Origin: Rhypophila decipiens
Lineage: Eukaryota; Ascomycota; Sordariomycetes; Sordariales; Naviculisporaceae
NCBI GenBank assembly: GCA_033297075.1
Contig: MU858063.1
Coordinates: forward strand, 1-64,000
Length of the DNA stretch: 64,000 nt
Reading direction: 5' to 3'
Shown here in pieces: positions 1-10,620 of the stretch. Positions within the stretch are counted from its first letter, which is position 1, and the number at the start of each line of letters is the position of its first letter. The notes under the pieces were generated by a model. It was given only the letters and a program-made list of their open reading frames with translations. It did no database searches and was not told where the DNA came from. Made by a program: the position numbers and the translations under genes.

Positions 1-730
1 CGTTGAGATGGCCGGAGAAGCGTCGGCCAAATAATAAACAGCTCACCCCAGGTGGGCAGGCAACCTCAAGATTCCGGTAGCACAGCGTAAAAATCGCCTC
101 TTAACAGCTACCTTTTTCTTTCTCTTACACTATCCCTCTTCTTTTTCTCTAAGACATAGTCTTACCGTAGGGATGTATCAACAAAGGGCTAGAAAGAAGA
201 AACGGAAGGAGAAACAAACGAGCAACTTCTCGCACGTCAGTAGACTAATGTTCAGGCCCACACACCATCTAAACGTCCTGGAAGTAGTACAGCTTCAAAA
301 ATTGATACCCAGCGGGCACCCTATCGACCTTTACCCGCAGAATGATATTGCTTAACTGTCTTTTGCCACCTTGTAGTATCTTTGCAAAATTGTTAATGAC
401 ACTAACCAACAGAATTGGCTGTGGTGGCGATAGGAAGGAGGAATGAGTGGCGGTTGTGAAAAGAATCGTGAATTTATTTTCAGAAAATAAAACTCTTGGC
501 ATTAATGCCAAGGAGTAGTGAGGTAAAAGGCAACAGGGGTATGTAGCCGGAGTGGGGGTGAGTTTAGGGTTGTTAAAAAGACGCCTTGGAGGCGGCCAAA
601 ATCGGAGGGAAATTTCCCTCGAAACTAGATTACAAAGAAGAGAAAGAAAAAAAGGAAAGAAAAAAAAACATCAAAAGCCTATATCAACTGACGCAGTGAC
701 CATGTTGGCTACCTGTATGTCCGTCTCCAA
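1..730. other. Non-coding left edge
   Basis: No gene is supported here. The stretch holds short purine-rich and pyrimidine-rich tracts and only small open frames without recognisable motifs. Its right end should include the 3' untranslated region of the HET gene that ends at 731. Confidence 0.5.
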
Positions 731-3202
731 TCAACACAACCAAACCTCCTCCATCTTGAACTCCCCATTCTTCACCAGTTCGGCTACTTGCCCGTCCATC
801 AATCCATGGACATACGCCTCCCCGAGGACTTGATAACACTGTGACCCCAGCCCCTTCTTCAAATCATTGGCACCACTGACTGCCCCCTCCGCCGTCGCTG
901 CCAATGAGTCAACTTGTTCAATCTTTCTCAACAGGATTGGCGTGCTGCACCTCTCAAACACAGCAAACACATCGCCCCTTCTTGGCTGCAGCTCGTGCGC
1001 AATCCCATCCTTCCCGCTGCTCCCTTTTCCGTCGTTCTCCAGCTGATACCCATGCGGAACCCAGGCGAACCTCCCGCCTTCGGTGATGCCGAACCTCCTA
1101 CCCAAAGTGGTCCGGATCCAGCTCTGGAAGGCCTGAAAGTAGTCGACGTAGTAACTTGGCTCTTCGACTTTATCTGTTTCAACTCCTTCTGCATCCTCCT
1201 GCTCCTCCTCCGCCGCCGCTGCAGTGGATGCCCTCGGGCGCGGGATTTGACCGTCAAAATATGTCTCGACGAGACTCTCACCGTCCTCGAGGGAGAGCGA
1301 CTTAACCGCCTCGAGGAATCGGATCCAGCGGAGGTAGAAGTGCTCCGGGATTTCTGAAGATTGGGAGAGGAAACGGGGCCAATTAAGCGAGTCTGGGGAG
1401 GAGGAACCAAAGAGCTCAAGAGCTCGGGAGAGCGTCTTGGGAAGGTGAAGGAGATGGGGAATATTTTTAGCAGCCTTGGATGAAGTCGAAGAGAACTGGC
1501 ACCTGTCGGCGTAAAGCGCTTTGGAGAGGGCCGAAGCAGTGGCAGCCGGAGACCCGTAGCGGTTTCTAGCCGGGGGAGGGGGGTTTAGGGACGATAAGGA
1601 GGAGAAAGAGGGTTCATAAGGAAGTGGGTGCATGTGACCGTAGAAATCGTAGGTAGGTCTTGCGACGGTGTGCAGGATGTCGATGATCACGCAGTTGGTT
1701 ATGAGAAACTCGACACTTGGGGAGTCGGGGGTGAAGAACAATCGGAATGCCTGATTGTCAGCGGGATAGGAAAGTCCAGCAGAGGCACTGTACCCTTTTT
1801 CTGCTTCGTGTTCCGGGATGTAGTCCGGGTTGTCGACCTTGGCGTGGGCTTCCTCGCCCGGGTGTCTATTTCGGAGACGACCGCGCCAGGTCCAGTCTGG
1901 TGCCCAGGAGGGCGCGCCTGATGTGCCCGAGTTGTTGGCTTCCCTAAGGATCTCGAAGTTGTTGTAGACCCCAAGGTAGGCTTTGGCCGCCTGAGTCATA
2001 ACGGCCTTGGCGTCAACGGTGTAGTCGACTAGTATGGCTTTGGCAAAGTCGTTCGGCATGATGCCGAGGAGTCCGAATACCTTATCTAAGGGGTTGGTCG
2101 ACTTGGTAAACGTGGAGACCTCGAGAAGCCGGGATAGCGATAGGGGATTCAAATGCAAGGTGCCTGGCTGAGAAACAACCCAAAGATCCTTCCAGATGTG
2201 GTGGAGGGGGTCTGTCTTCTCCCATCGCCGGTCATCTGAGGGATCCTTGGCTCTTCGGTCTTCTTGAACCAGGAGCGTTTTGACTTCCCACATATACAGG
2301 TGAAAGACTTCCATGCCGTGGCAGAAGGTCGTCCAGCTAATGGTAGTCTTACCACAAAATATCTCGCTGCGGGAGCCGCCCAAAGCCAGCTCTTGCACGA
2401 TCCAGAGCCTCTCCCAGTAGGGTCTGATGGTGAGGTGGTTGAGAGCCAGCCATGCTCCCTTTTCGACTCTGGGATCTGTAGCGCCACTGAGCAAAGCGTC
2501 TCTGAGCTCTTCACAGGCTTGAGTGTCGCCGTATATGCTGGCGAGATTCCTGAGGAGAGCAAGGGCCTTGTCGCTTTCCTCTGCTTCCTTCCCGATAAAG
2601 ACAGCGACGGACCAAGAGAGACTGTAAATATTCTTCATCTTACCAACCTCTCTCGCTCGCTCCATTTTATCATCCTGGTTGATGCACAAGGCATCGACCC
2701 AGAGCTTAAAACCAGGTGGAAAACGTCGAGAACGGCGCAAGGTATCGAGCGCATCAGCGAGGTTGGGTGTAATAGGTAATTCAGCTCCGTTGATAGTCAC
2801 GATGGTTGGGTTGTCCGGGGCGCCCCATACATATGACAGCGAGGCAAAGTCACCCCATGTAAAGCGATGGTACTTCGCCGAGGGGAACTTGGGGACTGGG
2901 GTTGGGTTATTTTCTTCGTCCGAGTCGGCATTTCCCTCACTCCAGGTAGTATTATGGGCCGGAAGTTGACTTTTATACCAATACCAATTGGCCAAGAGAC
3001 CGTCAGAATCAATATCAGACCGGCTCTCAAGCTCAAACTCACGATACTCTGGCGTGGTTTCGAGGAGTGAGACCCTTTCCAGTGTACACTGTAAGAGGCC
3101 ATCTGCGTTCAGTTCGGGTAGGATTGTGATGAGGCGGATATCATGGGCATCATCGAGACGCAGCTCGACTTCCTGGTAAAAGGAACTGTCACGTGAGTTC
3201 AT
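731..3202 (-). CDS. HET (heterokaryon incompatibility) domain protein
   Basis: A single 823-residue open frame. The HET domain spans roughly residues 110-290, with the hallmark blocks SYVWG (123-127), LWVDALCINQDD (167-178) and the following E-R-x-x-x-V-x-x-M-x-x-IY stretch. The C-terminal part (about 690-810) has the usual end of large HET proteins: GRRF..., a WVP block, a G-D-x-x-x-V segment and YVHGLMDG near the end. HET-domain proteins take part in fungal non-self recognition and can trigger cell death after fusion of unlike hyphae; partner and allele specificity cannot be read from sequence. There is no NACHT, ankyrin or WD repeat region, so this is the stand-alone type. The frame is intact, with no stop or obvious intron. 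The start ATG at 3202 is the first in frame. An acidic Glu-rich stretch lies at about residues 650-680. Confidence 0.93.
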   Translation of the reverse strand: MNSRDSSFYQEVELRLDDAHDIRLITILPELNADGLLQCTLERVSLLETTPEYREFELESRSDIDSDGLLANWYWYKSQLPAHNTTWSEGNADSDEENNPTPVPKFPSAKYHRFTWGDFASLSYVWGAPDNPTIVTINGAELPITPNLADALDTLRRSRRFPPGFKLWVDALCINQDDKMERAREVGKMKNIYSLSWSVAVFIGKEAEESDKALALLRNLASIYGDTQACEELRDALLSGATDPRVEKGAWLALNHLTIRPYWERLWIVQELALGGSRSEIFCGKTTISWTTFCHGMEVFHLYMWEVKTLLVQEDRRAKDPSDDRRWEKTDPLHHIWKDLWVVSQPGTLHLNPLSLSRLLEVSTFTKSTNPLDKVFGLLGIMPNDFAKAILVDYTVDAKAVMTQAAKAYLGVYNNFEILREANNSGTSGAPSWAPDWTWRGRLRNRHPGEEAHAKVDNPDYIPEHEAEKGYSASAGLSYPADNQAFRLFFTPDSPSVEFLITNCVIIDILHTVARPTYDFYGHMHPLPYEPSFSSLSSLNPPPPARNRYGSPAATASALSKALYADRCQFSSTSSKAAKNIPHLLHLPKTLSRALELFGSSSPDSLNWPRFLSQSSEIPEHFYLRWIRFLEAVKSLSLEDGESLVETYFDGQIPRPRASTAAAAEEEQEDAEGVETDKVEEPSYYVDYFQAFQSWIRTTLGRRFGITEGGRFAWVPHGYQLENDGKGSSGKDGIAHELQPRRGDVFAVFERCSTPILLRKIEQVDSLAATAEGAVSGANDLKKGLGSQCYQVLGEAYVHGLMDGQVAELVKNGEFKMEEVWLC

Positions 3203-3849
3203 GATCTTATGGGTTGAAATTTCACGGGATCGCTGGGGAAATGGGGTTGTTCAAATTTCGAAGAGAGGGGGAGGCCTTTACCCTTAGTAGTTTTCCGGCC
3301 GTCATGGCCTCAGGACATCCTTTTCAAGCTTCAGAGCCTGGTTTTTCGTGTATGGAAGTAACTGCTGCCTGATATTGATATACAACCATACAGCCTTTTG
3401 GGCCAAGTGAAGGCGACGAATCGTACTTTGGCAAGTACGAGAAAGCGATAAATGGTGTTCTAACAATTCACTGGGGCTACAATGCGTCATGCAACTTGTC
3501 GGACGTCCTCGACACCGCTATTTATCCTTTTGGAACGGGGAGGGAGGGAGGTTTCGGTGAATGTAGTACATGCCGTCATCGAGCTGCAGGGAAGGTAACC
3601 TGGCCCGTTGGCCCGTTTGCGATTGCTGTGCCTCACCCTGGCGTTTTTAACGCCCCCAACATCAGTCCTGAGATAACGAGAGGGGAGAGAAGGCCTTTTC
3701 CATATCGGCTTGCATAGGATACCTGTCACGACGAGCCGTGATAAATTTTCACAAGCGATAGTGCCCTATTGAAACCACTATATAACACACAATTCTAAGG
3801 CCAGTTGACAAATTCAAAGTAAGAATTCCCACTGATTGAGAACGATGGC
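3203..3849. other. Intergenic, 5' side of the HET gene
   Basis: This should hold the HET promoter. Small open frames occur on both strands but none has a recognisable motif. Nothing else was identified. Confidence 0.4.
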
Positions 3850-4110
3850 CTATTGAGCCGCTGGATTGTGTCGGCGAAAAAGAAAAGCCGATAGAATTCC
3901 CATCGCCTTCCAGGACAAAGTCGGCTGTTTCTTGGGAGCGGCTTTCATTTCAGGCAGGGTTTGAGGGAAGCCTTTACCCAACGAACCTTTTGGGGCAGAA
4001 AACACATGATGGGATGCTGGTGCATGGGCAGAGTTTTCTCCATCATGAATTTTGACAATGTCTAGGTCCGCAAGTTTTTGAAGGGCGACTGGAGGTGGCT
4101 TAGACGACAT
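3850..4110 (-). CDS. Small hypothetical protein (86 aa)
   Basis: A short open frame with a normal ATG (begins MSSKPPPVALQKLADLDIVK). It is Pro/Lys/Ala-rich in the first two thirds and has a short hydrophobic stretch (MGILSAFLF) near the C-terminus. No family is recognised. Support is weak: codon use looks acceptable, and a telomere-like GGGTTAGGGTT motif lies about 320 bp upstream, which on the minus strand reads as the telo-box seen in some fungal promoters. It could equally be a chance frame. Confidence 0.35.
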   Translation of the reverse strand: MSSKPPPVALQKLADLDIVKIHDGENSAHAPASHHVFSAPKGSLGKGFPQTLPEMKAAPKKQPTLSWKAMGILSAFLFRRHNPAAQ

Positions 4111-4278
4111 AACGGCTGCAATTTGTCACTTTTAAAGAATGGTGAACGTATGCTGTCGTTGATCAGTGGGTTACTGGAGATCTCCAATTTTAGGTTTTAT
4201 GGCAACTCTAAGTCTCTAACCGAGGTATGTAGCACCTGAGAATAAGGCTCCCGAAGCATCGCCACAACCAAACCCCCT

Positions 4279-4316
4279 TGCACACCCACCGCACACCCAC
4301 CGCACACCTCCGCACA
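4279..4316. repeat. Short GC-rich tandem repeat (about 11 bp unit)
   Basis: The unit CGCACACCCAC is repeated about three times, the last copy degenerate. It lies in the gap 4111-4612, which otherwise shows no gene. Confidence 0.6.
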
Positions 4317-4426
4317 GGTTAAAGCAGCAGCAGCACCGGCCCACTCACGAGTTTGGAAATTGCTGAGGGCAAGATTCGGGCAGCAGATAGACCTGTTACT
4401 GCTCCTTGCTCTCAAAATCACATCCA

Positions 4427-4437
4427 GGGTTAGGGTT
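4427..4437 (-). promoter_or_regulatory. Telo-box-like motif
   Basis: GGGTTAGGGTT on the plus strand is one and a half telomere repeats; read on the minus strand it is AACCCTAACCC. Such motifs occur in some fungal and plant promoters. It lies upstream of the small frame 3850-4110, but a chance match cannot be excluded. Confidence 0.25.
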
Positions 4438-4612
4438 CAGGCAACTACTGGGCAGTTGCACGACAAGGGGGTGTTTTAACGTGTAAAAACACCCACTTTG
4501 ATGATCACCACTATGCCACTCCCGCCTACTATACAATGTATGCCTCCGTTGTCGCCAATAGGAGTAGAATCTGGTGATGTTTTAATTCTGGGGTGTGTGT
4601 GGAAATATAGAT

Positions 4613-5898
4613 CTAAGCCTCTAAGGCGTAGTTGCTTAGTATATAGTCGCAAGACTCTGCCCCTTTGTACGTATGTTGCACCAAAAATGTTCCTACCAGT
4701 GGCGTTAATGTAGCGCCCACGCCGCTGCACACATTGCAGCTCAGGATTCGAGCCCCGGGGCCGTGGTCCTCGCCAAAGAGATGGCGTTCCATCTGTCCCT
4801 CCATTACCTTGGCTAACTCGGGCTCATCAACCTCGACAGTCTTGTCTCGTGCAATGCAGAAGCGGCTACCCAATTCGGGCACCACCCACGATGGGTCCGT
4901 GGCATCTATGAGATCGAGATGCTCCGGGTATTTGAGGAAGAAACGACGTCTGGGCCACAGTTGGGCGGCGGCAGGCTCGGTGCGAAATGCTTCCATGCTG
5001 GAGGAAATCCGTCAAGTGCGGGTTAGCCACGACTTGATATTGTATTCCATAGAGACATGGAAAAAAAAGAAAAAAGGAAAAGTAACAAAGAAAGAAAATA
5101 GAGAGAAAACAGAGCATACCAGACATTAGTCTCCTTGTTGATTATCGTCTGTATAGCACCCCAGCCGTGCAGTACTTCCCGAATCGTCTCCTCCTTTTGG
5201 GCCCACAGAGTCACCTCTGCCCTCCAGGAGAGCCCATGATCTGGGCCAAAGTCGATCTTCCAACTCTGTTTAAACATGGGCGCCGCCTTGTCAGCACCTG
5301 GGTGACTATCCCGGTCCACCCCAGGCGGTGGGATAGCCCCTTCGTGATAAATGGGCCTGTGGTTGCGCCAGGGCAAGGGATCTTTGTTTTCAGTGAGAGT
5401 GTCCACGTCTCGCAGGAAGAGAGTCACCTTGGCGATCCATGGAGGGTTTGCCGGACTTGCGCCGCCGTCCAGATAGTGGTGCTCGCGTGGAAAATGGAGA
5501 CTGACGATGTGGTATTTGAACATGTTGGTGCAAGCCGACGAGGCGTAGGCACTCTGCTTATCCGGGCACCGGAACTTGCCCAGGACTGGAGGGTGGCTAC
5601 CCCGTGTGGCCGGCCGGTGCTCATGACATGGCGCTGCCCATGGGGGACCAAGAATCAGGAGTACAGGACAACAAATGCAAGCAACAACTCACAGAATCTT
5701 TTTCCACCTGTTAGCCCTTCTTCTTTTGTCGGCAGTCTTTTTGTCCACGACAACATCCGCGTCCGAGTCGGGTAGAGGTGGTGTCTTTTGCGCAATCTCT
5801 GGCTCCATGTCAAGGCCGGAATCATCATCATATGTCGGATTTTTGATGCCATCCTCGATGGGGGCCTGAAAGAGCGGAAGGAGAGAGGGGTTATTCAT
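4613..5898 (-). CDS. Unknown conserved-looking protein, three exons
   Basis: Three minus-strand frames join cleanly. Exon 1 runs 5898-5693 (start MNNPSLLPLFQAPIEDG), ending at GTGAGT. Exon 2 runs 5596-5120, entered after TAG and ending at GTATGC. Exon 3 runs 4997-4613, entered after CCAG and ending in a stop. The phases agree and give a protein of about 355 residues. An in-frame ATG at 5997 could add 33 residues. Exon 1 encodes an acidic then Lys/Arg-rich region. Exon 2 contains FKQSWKIDFGPDHGLSW and exon 3 a WPRRRFFLKYPEHLDLI block. No family was recognised and no signal peptide or membrane segment is evident. The 5' ATG of exon 1 and the exact first intron are the least certain parts. Confidence 0.55.
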
Positions 5899-6153
5899 GG
5901 TTGCTGGTGCGCGTGCGAAAACTAGCCGTTGCTGTTGGATGCTCCAACGACAGGAGAAATACTGGGCGACTGTCGTCGCCTTAAATGCCCGCCGCACCTA
6001 GAGTTGGAAATCCTAAACTTTTGTGGCCCGCCAGGAAAGTTTTGGGACTCAACCCGGAGAAAACTTTGCCGAGTTCGCCACCGTCCATATGACGTGGCAC
6101 TGGGGGAGCCAGACTATCGCACGTGAAGAGGATAATTAAGTATGATTTAAGCC

Positions 6154-6354
6154 TCAAACTGTGGAGAATTGGTATCGACGGACACCACCAATGAAGTATA
6201 TTGAGTACTGAAGAATGGAAAAGATCACAGAGAGGCTCAGTATTAAGCTAGTAGTATATATCTCATCATCAATCTCGCAGATTGGATCGGCAGTGGTTGT
6301 CGTGATCACCTGCGGTTGTCCGTCGCCTAAAGGAACAACCATTGTTGTCGATTG
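6154..6354 (-). pseudogene. PIR-repeat-like coding relic
   Basis: One minus frame contains LGDGQPQVITTTT followed after a few residues by ICEIDDEIYTTS. Both resemble the repeat of fungal PIR cell-wall proteins (Q-[IV]-x-D-G-Q-x-Q), the second with an apparent loss of G-Q. The frame then runs into unrelated hydrophobic sequence and stops. There is no signal peptide or complete gene, so a relic is the best reading. Confidence 0.35.
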
Positions 6355-6372
6355 CTGTAGTGCGCCAAGCAA

Positions 6373-6906
6373 TTACCCTAAGATAGCCATTTCCAGCTTC
6401 ACAGAGTCTGGTAAATCTTGAACTCTAGTCAAACCGGTCTTGGATCCCAGTGCTCTCCCTGGTATGGAGGATTGAATCCTCTGCTTCAGTCGATTGAACA
6501 TGGTAGAAACACCAATCTGTCGGAACAGAATGTTAGTACATGAAAACAGTGTCTGGAGTGGGCCGTTGGTATACGAACCTCTGAAGAGAGTACCTCCTGC
6601 ACCTGCGACTTTGTCTCATCGCTGGGACCGCTCGGCGCCGTAGTCGAGCGACCGAGGGGTGCGCCCGGCGCGCCTCCATCGTCTGGAGCTGCCATGGCTT
6701 GAGGTTGCCAGAGAGAGTCAGATGGCTCGACGTCGTCCACGATTAGATTCCTGGGCTCGGGCACGTCCGGCGGTAGTATGGTCATCCTCGACGGTTGCTC
6801 CACCTTCGGACAAAGCTACAAAATCATTCATCAGATCTCTGTTCGGTCGCAAAAATGTGCACGCAATGAAAACACTTACCACGATTGATATGTTCAACAT
6901 GCTCAA
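6373..6906 (-). CDS. Hypothetical protein, possible three-exon gene or 3' end of a larger one
   Basis: A coding-like chain can be joined from three pieces: a short exon starting near 6906/6900 (MLNISIV) with donor GTAAGT; a Pro/Asp/Ser-rich exon entered after TTTTGTAG (about 6817-6580, containing TILPPDVPEPRNLIVDDVEP); and an exon entered after GACAG near 6513 (containing STMFNRLKQRIQSSIPGRAL) that stops at 6373. Phases are all zero. The donor of the second intron (GTTCGT) is weak. The product would be about 130 residues, Pro/Ser-rich with a basic C-terminal part. No family is recognised. It may belong to the coding frames just upstream (6913-7700), from which it is separated by a stop. Confidence 0.35.
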
Positions 6907-6912
6907 TGTGGC

Positions 6913-7700
6913 TCACTCGTTGTCGTCCTCATCTGGACGAGTGAACCACGTTGACCGGTCTTCTAGGAGTGCCGGAGTTGGCGTGTAGTATGGGCCCGTG
7001 ATGGTGCTGAGGTTGTTATACTTGGTCCGCTCTTGCACTGGGGTGCAAAGGCTGATGCGCGGGCTGAAATCGACTTTGTTGGTGAGAAAGCGATCGATTC
7101 CGAAGATAGAGAGAATAGAACCAACCTTGAAGAAAGGAAAGAGAAACTCGCATCAAGGTGGGCTTCAGGTTTGCGAGTACTTGTGACGTTGACCGATAGT
7201 CTGATATTTCAGAGATCTGATCTGGTCCGATACTGATTCTTGCGGTGGGATAACTCTGTACGGTGATAATATTTCTCTTCACGACGGGCGGATGATGGCT
7301 TGGTCCGAGGCCATAAAGCCGGAGCTGGAAGTTCGAAGCGATATAGCCGGTGCGGTTCTGGTCATCGGTCAAAACACCGTTCGCAGGGCTTGCCCAGCAC
7401 CCCCGCGCCCTGTAAAGGCAGTTGGTTAGCGTCTTCGGGGGCGCAGGAGTGGTGGCGAGAGCTCTCCGACCGACGAGAATAGGATTGATGAGTCCCTGGC
7501 GGAGAGATTGACTGTCGTCTGTGGGTTGAGAAGAGGGCAGGATGCAAACTTGATCTGCCGGGGTTGACCGGAAAACGGATGGGTGGTGGCAGAGAAGTTG
7601 ACTGAGATTCTTTGAAGTTCCCTGGGTTGCTATCAACAGTCTTGGGCTCCGTCACTGCTATGGACGGTACTGGCTGCGGCTTAGTCACTCGCTGGTTCAT
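6913..7700 (-). pseudogene. Coding-like region with a PIR C-terminal-domain motif
   Basis: Several minus-strand frames look coding but do not form one clean gene. A first frame begins at ATG 7700 (MNQRVTKPQPVPSIAVTEPK). An intron with branch GCTAACC and acceptor CTTTACAG near 7411 leads into a frame with NGVLTDDQNRTGYIASNFQL, which closely matches the start of the C-terminal domain of PIR-type cell-wall proteins (G-x-L-x-D-x-x-x-R-x-G-x-I-A-S-N-x-Q). After about 30 residues the similarity fades. Another frame (about 7130-6913, with VGSILSIFGIDRFLTNKVDF) then ends in a stop at 6913. The expected signal peptide and QIxDGQ repeats upstream are not seen. It may be a rearranged pseudogene or a gene whose introns I could not place. 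Confidence 0.4.
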
Positions 7701-7918
7701 GTCGGACCGAGGCGTTCACCGGTGTGCATAGAATTGGAACCAAGTGTGAGAAACTCAGCCTGAAAGGAAGGGCCCTTTGACATCCGCAGTCCCCCTAAGC
7801 CCGGACCTGGACCGCCTGGTTGTGCCTGCCATGGAGCACTTCCCCAGCTTTAATTTTCAATGAATCTCCAAAGCACCTGTAATATTACAGATTTCTAGGC
7901 AGAGAGAAGGCGTCAACG

Positions 7919-9151
7919 TCAAGCCTGCCTGCTCCACCGCCAATACGCTATTCTTCTAACAACTGCCTCAGTCAGCTCGAAAGGCCGATACCGCTCTCGA
8001 ATCGTCTCCGCCTCTCGTATAAGAAACTCCTGGAACCCGTCTCCGTGCCCCTTTCCTTTTTGAATCAAATTCTTTATGTGCTCGTCAATAACCTTGCCTG
8101 CCAGTTCCTCTGCCGCACTTACAACCTCATCAATCCTACTCTCGAACTCTGCCCAAGCTTGCATGGGAACCATAGCATACAACTTCGCCCGCAGTGCCGA
8201 GACAATCATTTCGTACCTGCTCACCCAATCTTCCTCGTCCATCAGAATGTCTAAATCCAACGCTTCCACCCGCTCCCCAAACGACAAGGCCCCAGTGCCA
8301 ACCTCTCTTTGGCACGTCTCTTCCACTTTTCTCTCCTGCTTCTGTCGCGTGATATCACCCTCTCCATCCCACCGCTGTTCTAACCCCTTCTTCTCAGTAG
8401 CGGTCCTCAGGTCTCTATCCCGCCGGGTAATATACCCCCTATCTCCAATGACATACAAAGCCCCAGCAACCAAAGCTCGCTGCTCGTCCATCGAGACGAA
8501 AATGTCCTCAGCCCAGAGGCCGGCCTGGACCTCTACCGACGCTGGACCGCAGCCTGCCTGTACTACCAATCCCGCTATAGGCGAGTGGAAGTTACTCGCG
8601 AGGAGGGTGAGGATGTCATCACCATATGGTATAATAAGTCTGCCTAGGTCACTCTCCCCCCTCCCAGTTCCTCCCTCTTTCCGTTCGTTTCTAACATTTA
8701 AATTTCTCAGAGCCTCATTGACCAAGTTCACCACCTCGTCCACCGTGTTCAATCGTCCTCCCGTAGAAATCTCGATATTTCTTGACACGGTCTCGGGATC
8801 CGGCCGTCCCAAGATCTTATTCCTTGAAATAGCATCAAGCGGGAATAGGGGGTATCCGACTTCTCGTTCGGTATTCAATGAAACATGGGGATAATCCAGC
8901 GGCCCTGGAGGACGACAGGGGCCCAAGACTTGAGGATATTTTTGGGCGTCGGAGAGTCGATTCAACCAGAAGCTGATGTGGTGAAGTTGCGAGTCTGGTA
9001 GCCGGAAGAGCGGGAAGTCGTCTTCTGGTTGGGTTATCTTGCGGTGGATGAACTCGTTGGGGGGTATCACTTTGATGAGGTGGACTGCTGTTGATGTTGT
9101 GAATATGGTCAGCAGGGAGAGGGCGAGTGATAGGGCCCGTTGTATTATCAT
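7919..9151 (-). CDS. Predicted secreted protein of unknown function
   Basis: One open frame. Translation probably begins at the ATG at 9151, because the next residues (MIIQRALSLALSLLTIFTTS) form a clear signal peptide. A start 18 residues upstream at 9205 would put a charged stretch in front of it. The mature protein is about 390 residues, rich in charged residues, with a Pro/Gly segment (LGPCRPPGPLDYPHV), a long Glu/Arg-rich middle and a C-terminal alpha-helical region ending in RYRPFELTEAVVRRIAYW. Few cysteines are present. No family is recognised. No intron is needed. Confidence 0.65.
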   Translation of the reverse strand: MIIQRALSLALSLLTIFTTSTAVHLIKVIPPNEFIHRKITQPEDDFPLFRLPDSQLHHISFWLNRLSDAQKYPQVLGPCRPPGPLDYPHVSLNTEREVGYPLFPLDAISRNKILGRPDPETVSRNIEISTGGRLNTVDEVVNLVNEALRNLNVRNERKEGGTGRGESDLGRLIIPYGDDILTLLASNFHSPIAGLVVQAGCGPASVEVQAGLWAEDIFVSMDEQRALVAGALYVIGDRGYITRRDRDLRTATEKKGLEQRWDGEGDITRQKQERKVEETCQREVGTGALSFGERVEALDLDILMDEEDWVSRYEMIVSALRAKLYAMVPMQAWAEFESRIDEVVSAAEELAGKVIDEHIKNLIQKGKGHGDGFQEFLIREAETIRERYRPFELTEAVVRRIAYWRWSRQA

Positions 9152-9205
9152 TGTTGGTTTCTCGTTTTTGTCTTTCTCAATGTAAGAGAGACTTCTTTTC
9201 GGCAA

Positions 9206-9679
9206 TGGTCAAACAAGATCGTGTCTTAAGACTCGAGTTGAAATGACCGAGCTTCGCGTCGTGAACTGTGGTGTTCTGATGGTTTGAAGTTCAAGTTCAG
9301 GGGCACGGTCACGCTTTTCACCAACCAGGTACGTACCGTGTCAGGAGGATTCTGGTAAAATCAAACGTGACTCCACAACCCTTGTCGGTCCTATGAACGT
9401 TACCTCGCTTCGTTCTGCGTCTTTCAAGACAAGGATTACAACTGGAAGCAAATGAGAGAAACGAAATCGTAGTTTTCACAATCAATTGAGGGCATCTAAT
9501 TACAATGAAATGTGTGTTATAAAGACCGTACATATAAGAACCGTTATGGCCCCCCTTGTGCTGTTCCCCTGCCGTGTGGCTCTTAGATCTTTCATATCAT
9601 ACAGTGGAAAAGCCCTCCAGCCACCCTCGGCTCAACGTAACGCCTTCTTACAAGAATACCAACCTTCGGTTAAATCGGT
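9206..9679. other. Intergenic
   Basis: The promoter side of the secreted-protein gene and the 3' side of the DUF7726 gene. No further gene or RNA was recognised. Confidence 0.4.
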
Positions 9680-10620
9680 TTAGTATATGTGAACCTTGCC
9701 ATACTGATCCGAAGTTATATGCTCGCTCTCGTGCACAAAGTAGCCCGTGCGATGGTCATGATCGCGATCGAAACCCTCGGGTCCCCAGAGCTTCTCCATC
9801 TCGAGGCGTTTCGCACTCTTGGGCTTGCCCTCCTTGATGCGAATCTTCTCAAAGAACACATAAGCACCATAAAAGACTAAATGCTTGGCTCCGATGTTGG
9901 CGCCGTGCATGCCACGGAACCTGGCGATCTGGGTGCCCTGGATCTGCGACGGCTTGTTGGCGTGCAGCTGGGCGAGGACGTCACGGCCAAACTGAGCTTG
10001 CGTCACGCCGGGCTTCTTGAGATGGGCATTGATTTTGCGCCGGACCTCGTCGCAAGTGTCATAGACAGGCACCGAGTCCGTCTCTTCGCCTTCGAGGTGG
10101 ACGTCGCTGATGTCGACAGCGCCGCTTGCTGCTGCTGTGTGAGCAGTTTTGTTGGCGGCAGTGGTACCACCGGCACCGTCCTCAGTAACGGCTACGGGAG
10201 CAGCCCCCTTTCTGGCGCGCTTGATGGGGAGCTTCAGACCTGCGACCTCGCGCTTCTTAAAGTACTCCCAGACAGCATGGTACGCGGCGAATCCGGATCC
10301 CTTGAATGTGCCGTGCTCGCCCATGAAGCCGTTGAGGGACTTTAGGCTGACGCCGATTTCCTTGGCTAAGGCCGTCTTGGTCATGGCGCCGCTGTCGAGG
10401 AAGCGCGTGATCTTGCGCCGGACCTGGTCGCAGTTTTTATTCATGGGCATGTCCTCGACGTTGATGTCGTCGAGGTCGACGGCTGGCTCTTCTGGCAGGG
10501 CGGCCTCTGTGGACTTGCGCTTCCTGCTGGCTGCCGGCTTGGGTTTGCCGGCCGCGGTGAGGGGAGCGGGAAGGGGGACATTCTCCTTGTTCAGAGTGTA
10601 AGCAACGGGCGGGAGCAGGT
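9680..10620 (-). CDS. DUF7726 (duplicated domain) protein, 5' end uncertain
   Basis: The sure part starts no later than the ATG at 10450 (256 residues to the stop). It holds two copies of a fungal domain matching what is now called DUF7726: residues 6-70 (CDQVRRKITRFLD ... SLNGFMGEHGTFKGSG ... YFKKRE) and 132-210 (CDEVRRKINAHLK ... IARFRGMHGANIG ... VFFEK). The linker is Ala/Thr-rich, and the tail is GPEGFDRDHDHRTGYF. The same frame stays open and coding-like upstream to about 10620 (KENVPLPAPLTAAGKPKP and an RKRKS basic patch). Farther up, another frame (NGELTSNQNRPPLGSLSNPA) also looks coding, so an upstream exon or an indel is likely and the true start was not fixed. The repeated helix-rich units hint at DNA binding; this is inference. 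Confidence 0.75.

Noticed and set aside
8076..8894. 272-residue plus frame
   Set aside because: Shadow of the secreted-protein gene on the opposite strand; Ser/Pro/Arg-rich without motifs.
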